Assembly: GCA_037013495.1 (NCBI GenBank)
Contig: CM072806.1
Coordinates: 2,666,001 to 2,730,000 of the forward strand
Source of the DNA: Hippophae tibetana
Lineage: Eukaryota; Streptophyta; Magnoliopsida; Rosales; Elaeagnaceae
Direction of reading: 5' to 3'
DNA length: 64,000 nt
Shown piece after piece: positions 12,813 to 24,327 of the stretch (positions within the stretch are counted from its first letter, which is position 1; each line of letters starts with the position of its first letter). Both the position numbers and the translations under genes were made by a program. A model generated the notes under the pieces. That model made no database searches. It was given only the letters and a program-made list of their open reading frames with translations, and was not told the origin of the DNA.

Positions 12813-14995
12813 AAAGAGAGAGAGAGAGGACGAATGAGAGAAGTAGAAGAGGGAGGGAGAGAAAGGCATGGTAGATATTTTTGAAGGTGAGAAGATAGAA
12901 TACCAAAGAATATAAAGAAAAATGATATACTTGATGATTAGGCTTACTATTTAATTAATACATGCGATTATTATATGGGTATGGAAACAATAGAACCCAG
13001 ATATCCCATAAAATGGGAACAATTCAAAAATGTAACGAAAGCTTGGGATCATTTTCTTTATAAAATATATAATTATAATTAAAAAAGTTTTTATTTTTAC
13101 TAATAAAATATATAATTATAAATTTTTTTTTAAAAATAATTTTAAAATTTTTAATCATATTCTTTAGAACTCGTTCTAATAGTTACAAAAATGTATGAAA
13201 GCTATATTTTTAAAAGAATCGATACCGTAATACAGATTTAGTTGGCAACATTTGTTTAGATTGTAGCCACCAGGAAAAGGGAGACCTTGACTTTGGGTTT
13301 TGAACACTTATTATTATGATTATTTATTTATTTTCTTTGTACCTGAATTGCCACTAAATTAGCCAGAAAACTCAAAGAAACCACTTCTCATATTTGTTGT
13401 ATAGTCTGAAGTCTAGCTTTTTTTTATATATATAAAAATTGACTTCTTTGCAATTAAAAAAAAGAATTTTTATTAAATTTTGAATTTTTTCTCACAAGAT
13501 AAATTCATATGAAAATTTTCCAATTAGAGGTAAATATGAAGATAATAAAATTAAAAATTAAAAATAAAGATATGTATTTTATAACATTAATTTGTATAAA
13601 AATGAAGAATATAATCTCCCTTCTACTCTCATATATCATATTTTAATAAAAATTAATATTTTTAATTTTTTAAGTTGAATTATATTTAAATTTAAATTTA
13701 AATTAATCATAATTAATATATTATATATTTTATATTTCATCCTTATTGTTTTATTCTATTAAAAAATTAATAATTTTTATTTTATAAAAATTATTCAAAA
13801 ATATTTATTCAAATTCTAAAAATCTAAAGTCTTATAATTATTTGATAATTATTGTTTTTATTTTAAATTAGTTTGTAACAAGATACTATGTTTAATATAA
13901 AAAATTATGTATTTTTTATTACATATATTTTATTTTTCTTCCTTTCAAATAATTTTTTATTTATTTATTGATTCAAAATTTTAGTTTTTTAATATAATAT
14001 AAAATATTTATCATCAGTTTATTGTTTTTATAAATTTTTATTTTTAATAAAAATATAAAAAATATTAAAAGAATAATGTTTAGAATATTATTTGAATCTT
14101 AGTTTCTCATTTGGAGTTCTCGTTTTCTATTAAAAATCTTCTATATATCCCTATAAATAATAATTAAATTTTAAATTATAGATCGGAAATAGAGGAGAGA
14201 TTTTTTATCACATTCGTTCCGTTGATAACTTTATTAATAAATTTATCGATTATTAATATTAAAAATATATAAACATGAAATCTTATTCTTATTACTGTGA
14301 AAGTTTGAAATCTTCGAATTTTTGTATTAACTATCATATAAATTATATTAATATAAAAATTTATAATAATTATACTTTTTTATAATTTCATGTGTTAGCA
14401 TGAAGTTTCTAAGTAACTTTACTTAATTGTTTAATTTTGTTATAAATATTCAATTTTATTTATTTTTAAATAATGTAGTAAAAATTACTTAATTTTTTTA
14501 AAAAAGTATTATGATTCTCTTTTTATTTCTTTAAAGAGATACTTTAATTAAAAAAAAAAGTACACATATTTCTAACAAGATTTATTAAGCTACTTAAAAA
14601 TCAAATTAATAATAAATACCATTTGAATTAATATACATTTACTATGGAATCCTTCATTCGTTGACTCTGACTATGACTCAGACTCAGACTCCTTTTCATA
14701 TTATGTCGTTCTTTCTGATGTCATCCTTGAATACACATAAGCCTACCCTCAATGTGATTACCAATGGCCATCTATTCTTCATCCTTGAAGGTTATAGGTG
14801 ACATAATTTCACTACACTCCATTTACATGTTTGTTGTTGTTATTGGTCACAGGGAAGCATAAAAAATAATTAAATATAATAAATAAGTGAAAAATCAATA
14901 AAAATCTCAGTGCACAAAACAAATAACCTAAAAATACCAATATTATTTTATTTGTATTGGTATTGGGTACTTCTCACATCTCTCCATACCCACAG

Positions 14996-15003
14996 TATAT
15001 ATA
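14996..15003 (+). promoter_or_regulatory. Putative TATA box of the SDR gene
   Basis: TATATATA lies about 200 bases upstream of the SDR start codon in a CT-rich context. Position and composition fit a core promoter. No transcript evidence is available. Confidence 0.5.
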
Positions 15004-15203
15004 CCAATACATAGCCTTTTCGGTTTCATCTCAGACGTAAATTGTAATGCTGAAAGTAAATCAATCACAGTTTCTACTTTTTTAAATCGTCAAGTACTCT
15101 CCGATCTCAAAACCTTCCCCTCTCTAATTTGGGTTCTCTTCCTCTGTCCAAATCATTCAAACCCAAAAACATCCATCTATTCCATTTGTAGAGCCCAAAA
15201 CAA

Positions 15204-18200
15204 ATGGAGCCATGGACGGACCTAAGCGGCAAGGTGGTGATGATGACTGGTGCGTCATCTGGGCTTGGTCTTGAGTTTTGTATTGACTTGGCCAAAGCTG
15301 GTTGCTATATAGTCGCTGCTGCTCGTAGAGTCGATCGTCTTAAATCGCTTTGTGATCAAATCAATGATCTCCCCTACTCAAATTCTTTTTCTTCTTCTTC
15401 GTGTTTGGAAGGTAAGAAAAGTTTGAGAGCTGTTGCTGTGGAGCTTGATGTTTGTGCTAATGGACCCACTATTGAAAAGTCTGTTGGGTTGGCTTGGGAC
15501 GCGTTTGGACGCATTGATGCTTTGGTTAACAACGCGGGCATTAGAGGTTCTTTACCTTCTTTCTTTTAATTCGAAATTACTTTCTTCTGTTTCTTTCCCA
15601 GAGATTAATTTGAGACAAAGTTTCGGAATTTCTTACATGTTTTTTCTGTATATGGTGTGAGACACTCTAAAAGTGCTTTTGATGCTCAAAAAGTGGTTCT
15701 AAACTAAACATATTTTTTCTTGGGTAAATGGCGCAGGTTACTGTCGCTTACGCAAGTAAATCACATAAGTATCTATTTTTTTAGTTAACCATATAATTCT
15801 AATCAAAATGAAAAAAATGGATAGAAATGCTTGGATCAGAACGCACATAGAAGAAATCAATATTTGAAGAAATAATCAGAAGAAGAAATAAACGTTTTCC
15901 TTCGTATATTTTCTTAATTTGTATCAAACATGTACATTTGTTTATATAGACAAATATCAATTACTATTTCAACAACTACCATGATTGAATTACATGGTTT
16001 ACAGCTGCTTGTTAGACGTCAGTGCAGTGTTTGTTGAATTGTGTTGCAGTGTTTGTGGAATTCAACACTCCCCTCAAGTTGGTGCATAGATGTCTTTTAT
16101 GCCCAACTTGATCGAAACTTATGTGAATACTCGATATGAGACTGCTTTAGTGAGAATGTCATCTAATTGATCTTCTGACTTAATTTTTGATAATTCCAAT
16201 GAATTTTCTTCTAACTTTTTCTTAATAAAGAATCTGTCAACTTCAACATGTTTTGTACGATCGTGTTAAATTGGATTATGAGCAATATCACATGCTTCTT
16301 TATTGTCACAAAATAACTTAATTGATTCTTTAGCAGGATATGTCAAATCTTTTAAGAGAGATTGTAACCACAAGGCCTCACAAAACCTAAGTGCCATTTC
16401 TCTGTATTCAGCCTCTGCGCTTGAACGGGCAACAACATGTTGTTTCTTACTTCTCCATGTTACAAGGTTTCCTCCTACAAAAGTGAAGTAGCCTGATGTA
16501 GATCGTCTATCATTTATTGATCCAGCCCAATCAGCATCAGTATATACTTCAATTCTAGAAAACTCTGAGTTTTTAGTGAAAAATACTCCTTTTCCAGGAG
16601 CAGACTTTAAATATCTCAAAATACGAATAACTGCATTTATATGTTGTTCTCCAGGATTATGCATAAATTGGCTGACAATACTTAAAGCATAGGCAAGGTC
16701 TGGTCTTATGTGTGCCAAATACATCAACCTTCTGTTAAATGTACTCCGAGAGATAAGATGGAGATAATATGGAGTATGTATTCTCTGTTTTATCTTCTTC
16801 TTTACAACACTATAATACAATCTATATATAGAAATACAAAGTGTCCACTAATTCTAGGAATAGAACAGTTGGTAACAATAATGAAAATACAGCTTGATTT
16901 ACACTAACTCTACAGCATGTACAACACTAATAATATTCTCTGAAAATCTACACTTTCCCTCAAGTTGGATAATAGATATTAATCATTCCTAACTTGCAAC
17001 TCAATTCTTCGAAGATTGTTCGAGATAATGCTTTGGTAAGGATATCTGCAATTTGATGTTTAGTAGATGTATATAGTAGGTCCACAATTTTTCCATCTAT
17101 CTTTTCTTTAATGAAATGACGATCAATTTCTACATGTTTGGTTCAATCATGATGAACTGGATTTTTCGTAATTCTTATTGCAGCTTGATTGTCACAATGC
17201 ATGCTGATAGGTTCGAGAGTTGTGAAGTCCAGTTCATTGAGTAGCCTTCTTAACCACATTCCTTCACAAATCTCATGAGTCATGACTCTAAATTCAGCTT
17301 TTGCACTGCTTCGAGCGACTACTGACTGTTTTTTACTTCGCCAAGTTATAAGGTTTCTCCATACGAATGTACAATATCCATTGGTAGATCTGCGATCCAC
17401 TATAGATCCTGCCCAGTCAGCATTTGCAAAGATTTCAATTTTTCTAGTGAGATTCTTACTGAAATATAATCCTTTTCCTGGTGTCATCTTGAGATACCTA
17501 AGTATACAATAGACTGTTTCCATGTGTTCTTCAGTGGGATTGTTCATAAATTGACTTACAACACTTACTGAAAAACCAATATCTGGTCTAGTGTGAGATA
17601 GGTAAATGAGTTTTCCCACTAATCTTTGATAACGACCTTTGTCCACAGGTGTACTATTTTCTTTAATTCCGAGTTTTATTGTAGAATCCATCGGCGTTTC
17701 TGCTGGTTTACACCCCATCATTCCAGTTTCCTTGAGAAGATCAAGTACATACTTCCTTTGAGATATAGATATGCCCATTTTTGTTCGTGCTACTTCCATC
17801 CCTAGAAAATATTTGAGATTGCCTAGATCTTTGATCTCAAATTTCTTGGCAAAGAATTCTTTGAGTTTATCCATCTCAATTGGAGAATTACCTGTTAGAA
17901 CAATATCATCTACGTACACAATTAGGATAACTATTCTGTCATTGGAGAAGTGTTTGACGAATAGTGTGTGATCTGATTGGCATTGATTGTACCCATATCT
18001 CTTCAGAATTTTAGAGAACTTATCAAACCAGGCACGTGGAGACTGTTTCAATCCATATAAGGATTTCTTAAGTTTGCAGACTCTATTGGTTGGAACAAGA
18101 GATTTAATTCCAGTAGGAATGTCCATGTAGACTTCTTCTTTGAGATCACCATTAAGGAATGCATTCTTGACATCTAATTGGTAGAGAGGCCAATCCAAGT

Positions 18201-21200
18201 TAGATGTTATGGAGAGAATAACACGAATAGTGTTGAGTTTTGCTACAGGTGCAAAAGTCTCCTGATAATGAAGCCCATATGTCTGAGTGAATCCTTTAGC
18301 CACAAGGCGAGCTTTGAGTCTTTGTACACTACCGTCTGCTTTGTGTTTGATTGTAAAGATCCATTTACACCCAACAGTTTGTTTTCCCGATGGTAGTTCT
18401 GTGATCTCCCAAGTCTTGTTTTTCTCTAGGGCACTGAGTTCTTCACGAATAGCTGTCTTCCATTCAGGTATCTGAAATGCTTCATGAACAGAATTTGGAA
18501 CCTCTATTTGATCGAGGTTGCTGATAAATGCCTTATACCCTGGTGAGAGATTTTTATAGGAAATAAAGTTGTAGAGGGGTGGTTTGTGCATGATCTTACA
18601 CCTTTCCTTATAGAAATTGACAAATTCAAATCATTAGGAGATAATTCAATAATATGAGGTTCAGTGGTGTTATCTTGTGAATTGTCGGAGTGGCCTGTAC
18701 TCGGGTTGGATTCCTGGAATGGCTCAGGATATGCTCGGTTCTCTGCTCTTTCTTGAGTTGTTTTCCTTGTAGAATAGACAAGGAGATCATTGTTTGGGAC
18801 AAGGAAGTTTGGATCTGTTGGTAGAGAAGTTGAGGGTTCATTGGGAGTAGTAAGAGTATTTATTTGAGATATTGATTCAATTTCTAGAGGTTGCGGAATA
18901 GTATTTGTGGGAGACTGAGTACTTATAATATTCGAAAGCTGGTATTCATTGCCTATGTTCTCCCCCTGAATGACAGATTTGAAATAGTATGGATATTGTT
19001 CAAAAAATGTGACATCCATTGTATTATAGAATCGTTTTGTGATAAGAGAAAAACATTTGTATCCTTTCTGGTATGATGAATACCCTAGGAATATGCATTT
19101 GATGGCTTGAGGATCAAGTTTGCCACTATGATGTACATGGACATAAGCAGAACATCCGAAAATTTTAAAGGGAACATGGGACACGATTTTGGTGTGTGTG
19201 TATGACTCAAGTAGAGTATTGATAGGTGTTTTAAACAAGAGGACACAATATGACATTCTTTAGTAATTGATACAAGATTACAATCAAGTGTAGGAACAAG
19301 AAGGACAGAATCTAGAATAAAGGAGTTTGAAATTTTGGCTGAACCAATTCCTGTTACTTTGGATACTGAACTGTCAGCAATTCGGACCGTGTGTCCAGTC
19401 TGGTAGAATTTAAGATTTATGAGAAGAGAAGCATCACCCGTCATGTGGTCTGAAGCATCGGAATCAACAATCCATGGTCTCATAACCTGTTTCACATTAA
19501 GAGCATTGAGGGTATTATCTGATTGAGCTATAGTGGCAGATGATGTGGTCAAGGATTGTCCAAATAAATTCTGGAGGAGATCAATCTGTTTCTTGCTAAA
19601 CAGAGCAGATTCAGGTGACTTATTGCCTTGAGATTTAGAGGCAATTTTTTCGTGACTTTCTTTGTTGATGTGCTGTGTGAACGGTGGTTTCCAATCAGTG
19701 GGCTTACCATGAATTTTCCAACAGGTTTCCTTAGTATGACCAGGTTTACGACAATGATCACACCAAGGTCTTCCACGACGAGGACGGTTGTCTGTATTAT
19801 AAGAGTGCTGATGGTCTCGAATGGCAAGTACAGATCCTTCTCCAGTCATGAAAATGGTAGATTGAGAACCCATCATTGTAGACCAAATCGGATAAAAAAT
19901 CACAAAACTGATTCAAAATTGGTTTAAAAACTTGAAAATTTGAACCAAACCGGTTTTAGAAATCCAGAACCGAAAAAACAGGGTTCAGACCTTTAAAATG
20001 GACCGAACCGGTCAAAAATAAAAAAACTGAAAAACCGAGAAAATCGGGTTTAGACCGAATCGCTGGTTGAACTAACCTGAGCCGCGCCACGCCGAATCGA
20101 ACTGCGCCAAATCAGCCGAGCCTAGCCGGATGACACGTCATCGTCTTCAACCTTCAGACGGCGCGTGAAAAATTGTACCCTAACTTCAAGCGGCGCGTGC
20201 TGCACTTTTCTTCTACTATAGTTTTACCAAAATGTTCAAAATTGTGTTTAGAGTAGTCTGGTAAAATTAGGTGAGACAAATAACACTTCAAAAATGATGT
20301 TTGTAATTAATATTTGTAATGGTGTTTGAATAAGAATTTTTTTTTCACGAGAAGAAATATTTTCAGAGAAAGAAATCTCTGTTTTAGAGAATAAGAGTTT
20401 CAAATTTGTATAAAGCAACGACTTGGCTCTGATACCATGAAGAAATCAATGTTTGAAGAAATAATCAGAAGGAGAAATAAATGTTTTCCTTCGTATATTT
20501 TCTTAATTTGTATTGGATATGTACATTTGTTTATATAGACAAATGTCAATTACTATTTCAACAACCACCATGATTGAATTACATGGTTTACAGCTGCTTT
20601 GTAGGCGTATATTGGAAAAAATGTTTGACGTCGGTGCAGTGTTTGTTGAATTGTGTTGAAGTGTTTGTGGAATTCAACACACATCACACATTATGTTGTT
20701 ATTTCTGAAATCATTTTCTTCTTAAACAACTTGCCACATAAATCACATTTCATAGAAGCACAATCAAACCAACCATGCTTCTTTCTAAAACTCTTTATTC
20801 TAAAACTAATTTTGATTGAAACCAAGGAGGACAAACAAATGTTAATATACCCTAATGTTGTATCATTTTAGTTCTTTAAGATGTAACATTCTTACCTTAT
20901 CTGAGAATTGATTGTGTTTGAGCTCGATGGTGGAAACCCAATGAGTTGTTTTAGATTTTTTTTTTGCTATTTAATGTCTGTGTGATTGCTGAATTGTTCA
21001 ATTTTTTTCTTATTTATATGAACGTGTAGTTAATAAGATGATTGATAGGAAATGTATCTTATTTGGGCCATCAGGGTTTAATTATTATGTACATATGTTA
21101 GTAGCTAGTAGCCTAGTACTGTTGGTAAAAATTTCCACTATCAGATTTACAGGGAAACAAAATAATAAATAAAATAAAGCAGGAATAAGGAAATAAGATA

Positions 21201-22303
21201 GAGATTTTTAAGTGATTCATCTAAAAATTTAAATAGACTAATCTATGTAGCTTTTTTTTACTATAGGAGATAATATTACAGTGTTTAATACAATACTCAA
21301 CTCACAACCTTAAATCCAATATACACCCAATTATATTTCTCACTATTCTTACTCTAAAACAGATATATTTTCTTCTCTTCTATTTATTTGGTTGGTGCAA
21401 TTCCAATTAATGGATTTGATTGTTTTCTTTCTTTAGTCCATAAAAGCTGCTTCCGACATTAACAAGTACACCATGGTAGACCAGAAGGTGATGTCTTTTT
21501 TAGGAGCATTGTTATATATATTACAAATTTATCACAACAGTTTTATAAGCCGGACTGTAATCATCATCAATAACACTGTACCTTGCCAGTTGAGATGCAA
21601 CTCAAGTTCGAGATATCCCTTTTTTTAAGGCTCACTTTTTGTGATGTAGTGTGACTTGTGAGAGTTTGTTGTGTTGTAATAGATTTTTGTTGTTGTTGTT
21701 GTTGTTGTTGTTTTTCTATTTTGTTTATTTCAGTGTTGTTCTTCTTCTATTTTCTTAATGGAAGTATGTTTTTGGTTACTGGTGTGCCCTATAGGTAATG
21801 TGAGATCTCCATTGGAATTGTCTGAAGAGGAATGGAATCAAGTTTTCAAAACAAACTTAATGGGTTCCTGGTTGGTGTCAAAATACGTGTGTTTACGCAT
21901 GCGTGACGCCAATTTAGGAGGCTCAATTATCAATATTTCTTCCGTTGCTGGTCTTAGTCGTGGATTTATACCTGGAGCTGCTGCCTATTCTTCTTCAAAG
22001 GCAGGCTTGAATACATTGACTAAGGTTATGGCCATAGAACTTGGAGAATACAAAATTAGAGTAAATTCAATATCACCTGGACTCTTCAAGTCTGAGATCA
22101 CACAGGGTCTTCTGAAAAAGGATTGGTTACAAAATGTGGCTGCTAAAACTGTCCCTCTAAGAACTTATGGCACCTCCAATCCTGCATTGACATCTCTAAT
22201 TCGATATCTAATACATGAATCTTCATCATATGTCACTGGAAACATCTTCATTGCAGATGCAGGTGCTACTTTGCCGGGTCTCCCTATTTACTCTTCCCTT
22301 TAA
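15204..22303 (+). CDS. Classical short-chain dehydrogenase/reductase (FabG-like), 283 aa
   Basis: Two exons, 15204-15546 and 21795-22303, join in phase (ATTAGAG/gt ... ag/GTAATG) to give 283 residues, normal for classical SDRs. Visible motifs: TGASSGLG (15-22, cofactor loop), AARR after the second strand (Arg there favours NADP(H)), NNAG (109-112), catalytic Asn135 in KTNLMG, Ser164 in NISSVAG, Tyr179 and Lys183 in YSSSK. All catalytic residues are present, so the enzyme is probably active. The substrate cannot be told; plant relatives are annotated loosely as 3-oxoacyl-ACP-reductase-like. The C-terminus is IYSSL; terminal SSL resembles a weak peroxisomal PTS1, so a peroxisomal location is possible. 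The single intron is 6.25 kb because of retrotransposon insertions. A U6 gene follows about 820 bases downstream. Confidence 0.93.
15849..16067 (-). repeat. 3' LTR of the outer copia, with adjacent polypurine tract
   Basis: It is homologous to 20438-20679 but shorter by a ~24-base deletion. On the plus strand it starts with AG instead of the expected TG, a point change at the terminus. The plus-strand CTCCCCTCAAG (16068-16078) is the complement of the polypurine tract. Confidence 0.92.
16079..16740 (-). pseudogene. RNase H fragment of the outer copia
   Basis: The minus-strand translation shows [17 protein letters not shown], then [27 protein letters not shown] and [10 protein letters not shown], all typical of the copia RT/RNase H C-terminus. 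The upstream RT is cut off near 16740 where the internal LTR begins. A stop interrupts HNPI*HDRTK near 16267. The C-terminal ~60 residues continue to about 16085 with a further stop. Confidence 0.88.
16733..16952 (-). repeat. 3' LTR of the inner copia
   Basis: The plus-strand sequence between the outer RNase H fragment and CTTTCCCTCAAGTTGG (complement of a polypurine tract, from 16953) starts with TG (16733 or 16740) and ends in ACA (16952). It contains TATATATAG. No second copy of this LTR was found in the window, so the inner element has lost its 5' LTR. Confidence 0.75.
16968..19903 (-). pseudogene. Inner copia gag-pol remnant lacking the integrase core
   Basis: Read on the minus strand: a CCHC knuckle [19 protein letters not shown] (near 19750), a protease-like [11 protein letters not shown] (near 19470; Asp-Ala in place of the usual Gly-Ala), then LVSITK. 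This is followed within a few residues by the C-terminal integrase segment [21 protein letters not shown] (19220 downward). The catalytic integrase region of roughly 300 residues that should lie between is missing. RT-RNase H is almost intact in one open stretch, 18591-17143, with [13 protein letters not shown] and [13 protein letters not shown] interrupts the RNase H tail near 17141. The N-terminal gag core is also missing. Confidence 0.9.
19904..20437 (-). other. Leader region and primer binding site of the outer copia
   Basis: GGCTCTGATACCA at 20425-20437 is the complement of the initiator-Met primer site and abuts the LTR at 20438. The rest (19904-20424) has no coding signal. It includes a GC- and CpG-richer patch at about 20040-20200 and repeated ACCGGTT/AACCGGTC-type words near 19945-20010. 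Confidence 0.85.
20438..20679 (-). repeat. 5' LTR of the outer copia
   Basis: This 242-bp LTR starts TGAAGAAATC and ends AATTCAACA on the plus strand. It is homologous to 15849-16067 and is followed by the target duplication CACAT. Confidence 0.93.
21687..21710 (+). repeat. (TTG)n microsatellite in the SDR intron
   Basis: Eight TTG units lie about 85 bases before the second SDR exon, within the T-rich 3' part of the intron. Confidence 0.9.
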
Positions 22304-23061
22304 TTTGTGTATGTATATATGCATACATACAAATGTTTCAACCTAACATACAAAAGTTTGTTTCGTGATGCTCGTCTGATAAAGGTTATCAAAGCGAATT
22401 GGTTGTGTAATTAGTAATCATAAAGAGCACAATAGGCAATTGTGTAGTGGTATAGATTTATGATTTTCACATGAAAATGTCGTATCTTCTTTTGGTGTTC
22501 TATATTTCTTTAAAAAACTTTTGTTTTTAGTTTAATCGATAAGGAACATTTATCAATAATATTTTTAAAAAATTTAAAGGTGTCATTATTTTTTGTTATT
22601 ATAAATAATTTTCTTGATAAAAATTATGGAAATTTTTTATTGTGTAAATCAATACCTTAACATAATACAACACATCCAACATGCAAATATATTATAACAC
22701 AATTGTTACCCTAACAATCAAAAGAAATTTAAAGATATTAGTATAATATTTATAAGTTTACGTAACTTATATTATTTTGTTTGTATATTATATAAAATTT
22801 ACATAATATTAAAATTGTAGGAGTAATTTAAATAAAAATAGAACATAATAAAATATAAAGTATTGCGTCAAATAATACACTATAAAAATAATTGTATTAC
22901 ATTGATAAATAAAGATATTAATGTAATATTTATAAATAATAAGTGACTTATTTTTATTTGAAATTAAGTTTTTAGTATCTAGTTATTAAAAAAAAGGGGA
23001 TAGAGAATAAAACATATATATCCCAAAACTCAAACAATATGAGGCACCGTACTACTCCCAT
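22304..23061. other. Spacer between the SDR gene and U6
   Basis: The first 150-200 bases are probably the 3' UTR of the SDR gene. The rest is AT-rich with no coding or RNA signal. Confidence 0.55.
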
Positions 23062-23072
23062 GTCCCACATCG
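23062..23072 (+). promoter_or_regulatory. Upstream sequence element (USE) of the U6 gene
   Basis: GTCCCACATCG is an exact match to the plant snRNA USE consensus RTCCCACATCG. Confidence 0.95.
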
Positions 23073-23095
23073 TCATCTTTCAACACTTCCTTTGT

Positions 23096-23103
23096 CAATA
23101 GAT
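23096..23103 (+). promoter_or_regulatory. TATA-like element of the U6 gene
   Basis: AATAGATA sits 23 bases after the USE and about 31 bases before the transcription start. This is the spacing of plant Pol III snRNA promoters, although the element is a weak match to the usual TTTATATA. Confidence 0.75.
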
Positions 23104-23126
23104 AAAGAAATGGAGCAGAATACATC

Positions 23127-23146
23127 GTCCCTTCGGGGACATCCGA

Positions 23147-23178
<32 letters not shown>

Positions 23179-23228
23179 GGCCCCTGCGCAAGGATGACAC
23201 GCATAAATCGAGAAATGGTCCAAATTTT
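23127..23228 (+). ncRNA. U6: U6 spliceosomal snRNA
   Basis: The 102-nt sequence begins GTCCCTTCGGGGACATCC (5' stem-loop), carries the ACAGAGA box (ATACAGAGAAGATTAGC) and AGC triad region, and ends GAAATGGTCCAAATTTT. I saw no deviation from the canonical plant U6 sequence as I remember it. U6 forms the catalytic core of the spliceosome with U2. With an intact USE, a correctly spaced TATA-like box and a T-run terminator, this looks like an active Pol III gene and not a retroposed copy: there is no poly(A) tail. Confidence 0.97.
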
Positions 23229-23231
23229 TTT
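23225..23231 (+). terminator. Pol III oligo(T) terminator of U6
   Basis: A run of seven T residues overlaps the U-rich 3' end of U6, the normal Pol III stop signal. Confidence 0.9.
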
Positions 23232-24245
23232 CCTCCCTAAATATGATTTTGCGGAATCGCTCGCTACCTGTTCTTCATGGTAATTTGAAAGTTATTACGA
23301 AAATTAATACCTTTCGTTTCAATCAACTCTAACCAAATTCTGGTCCTCTAAACTGTGTTGGGTAGTTTTTGTTTGGTTTGAATTGTAATGGGTAGTTTGA
23401 AATATACTTGATTCTGATTATTCTGTGACTTTGACGTTGTTGTTTGAATTGATTACTTCTAATGGTTTGTTTGAATAAAAAATGGTCCTCATGATTGCGT
23501 TTATTATTTTGAATGCTGATTATATGATATATCGTATTGAATTTGTTATGCGAGCAGTGCATATAAAGTGTTTGATGAATTGCCAACTTGAAGTTGTAAG
23601 CAAGTGAAGTACTCAAATTCCCATTTTGTGTTGTCTATTCAATGCAAGCAACTAAGTCTTTACAAAAATCTGAATGATGGCACTTCTTATAGTGACAAAT
23701 TTGTAAGAGTCACAAGCCTCATTTTTGTGTGATGAATGCAAACAAATTAGTAGCATTAGGATTTTTCCCCTGAAGATTAGGCATTGATCATTGAAAAATT
23801 GCAAGATAAAATTATAGTTTCTTAACTTAGAAATGCTGCTTTATAATTTCAAGCTGTCTCAGAAATATCAACAACTGTTTAGATGTTATTTAGATATTTG
23901 TTCCTGCTCTTAGAATTATGGCATCTATTGCAATCTGTATAAGCAATGAGATAATGAAACTCCAGCCTAGTTTTGTTTTATACAATCTAATATTACTCAC
24001 AGGCCTTTGTCATGGCTTGTTTTAATCTCTGTAACTTAAATATAGCTTTGCAGCAGTTCATGTTCAGCTTGATTTTATAGTTTAGTGGATTAACATATTT
24101 TAGCTTTTCAGTTTTCACCATCATTTTTCTTTTTCTTTCTCATTTTCACTTTAAATGTCATAGTTCAATACATAAAAGGAACTGGTTGAATGCTTTCAAG
24201 GTTGAATCTTGAGATGCTTTAAAAACTCAGCCTAAAAATTTCAGC

Positions 24246-24299
24246 ATCACAACGTGAGTTATCCAATCCTAAATCACAACGTGAGTTATCCAATCCTAA
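24246..24299 (+). repeat. 27-bp direct tandem repeat, two perfect copies
   Basis: The unit starting ATCACAACGTGAGTTATCC occurs at 24246-24272 and 24273-24299 without differences. Confidence 0.93.
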
Positions 24300-24327
24300 A
24301 AAAATAATCTTAAAGGGAGAAAAATTT

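Larger units (their letters stand above)
11208..14990. other. AT-rich intergenic spacer and 3' UTR of the upstream gene
   Basis: The first 200-300 bases are likely the 3' UTR of the GNAT-BRCT gene. The remainder is strongly AT-rich with no coding signal. It holds the hairpin and the tandem duplication listed separately, and a GA-rich patch at about 12795-12880. Confidence 0.6.
15844..20684 (-). mobile_element. Composite copia retrotransposon in the SDR intron, antisense to the gene
   Basis: The outer element runs from 15849 to 20679 and is flanked by a perfect target duplication CACAT (15844-15848 and 20680-20684). On the minus strand the order is 5' LTR, initiator-Met primer site, leader, gag/protease, truncated integrase, RT-RNase H, an internal LTR, then a second RNase H fragment, polypurine tract and 3' LTR. 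Two RNase H segments and three LTRs show that one copia inserted in another and that material was then lost. The outer LTRs differ mostly by transitions plus one ~24-base indel. Confidence 0.92.

Noticed and set aside
15844..20684. Possibility that the SDR gene is disrupted by the insertion
   Set aside because: The exon phases match across the intron, all catalytic motifs are present and the splice sites are canonical, so the gene appears intact.
23668..23780. Possible C/D-box snoRNA (GTGATGA with CTGA words)
   Set aside because: The box spacing is poor, there is no terminal stem, and I found no guide complementarity that I could support.
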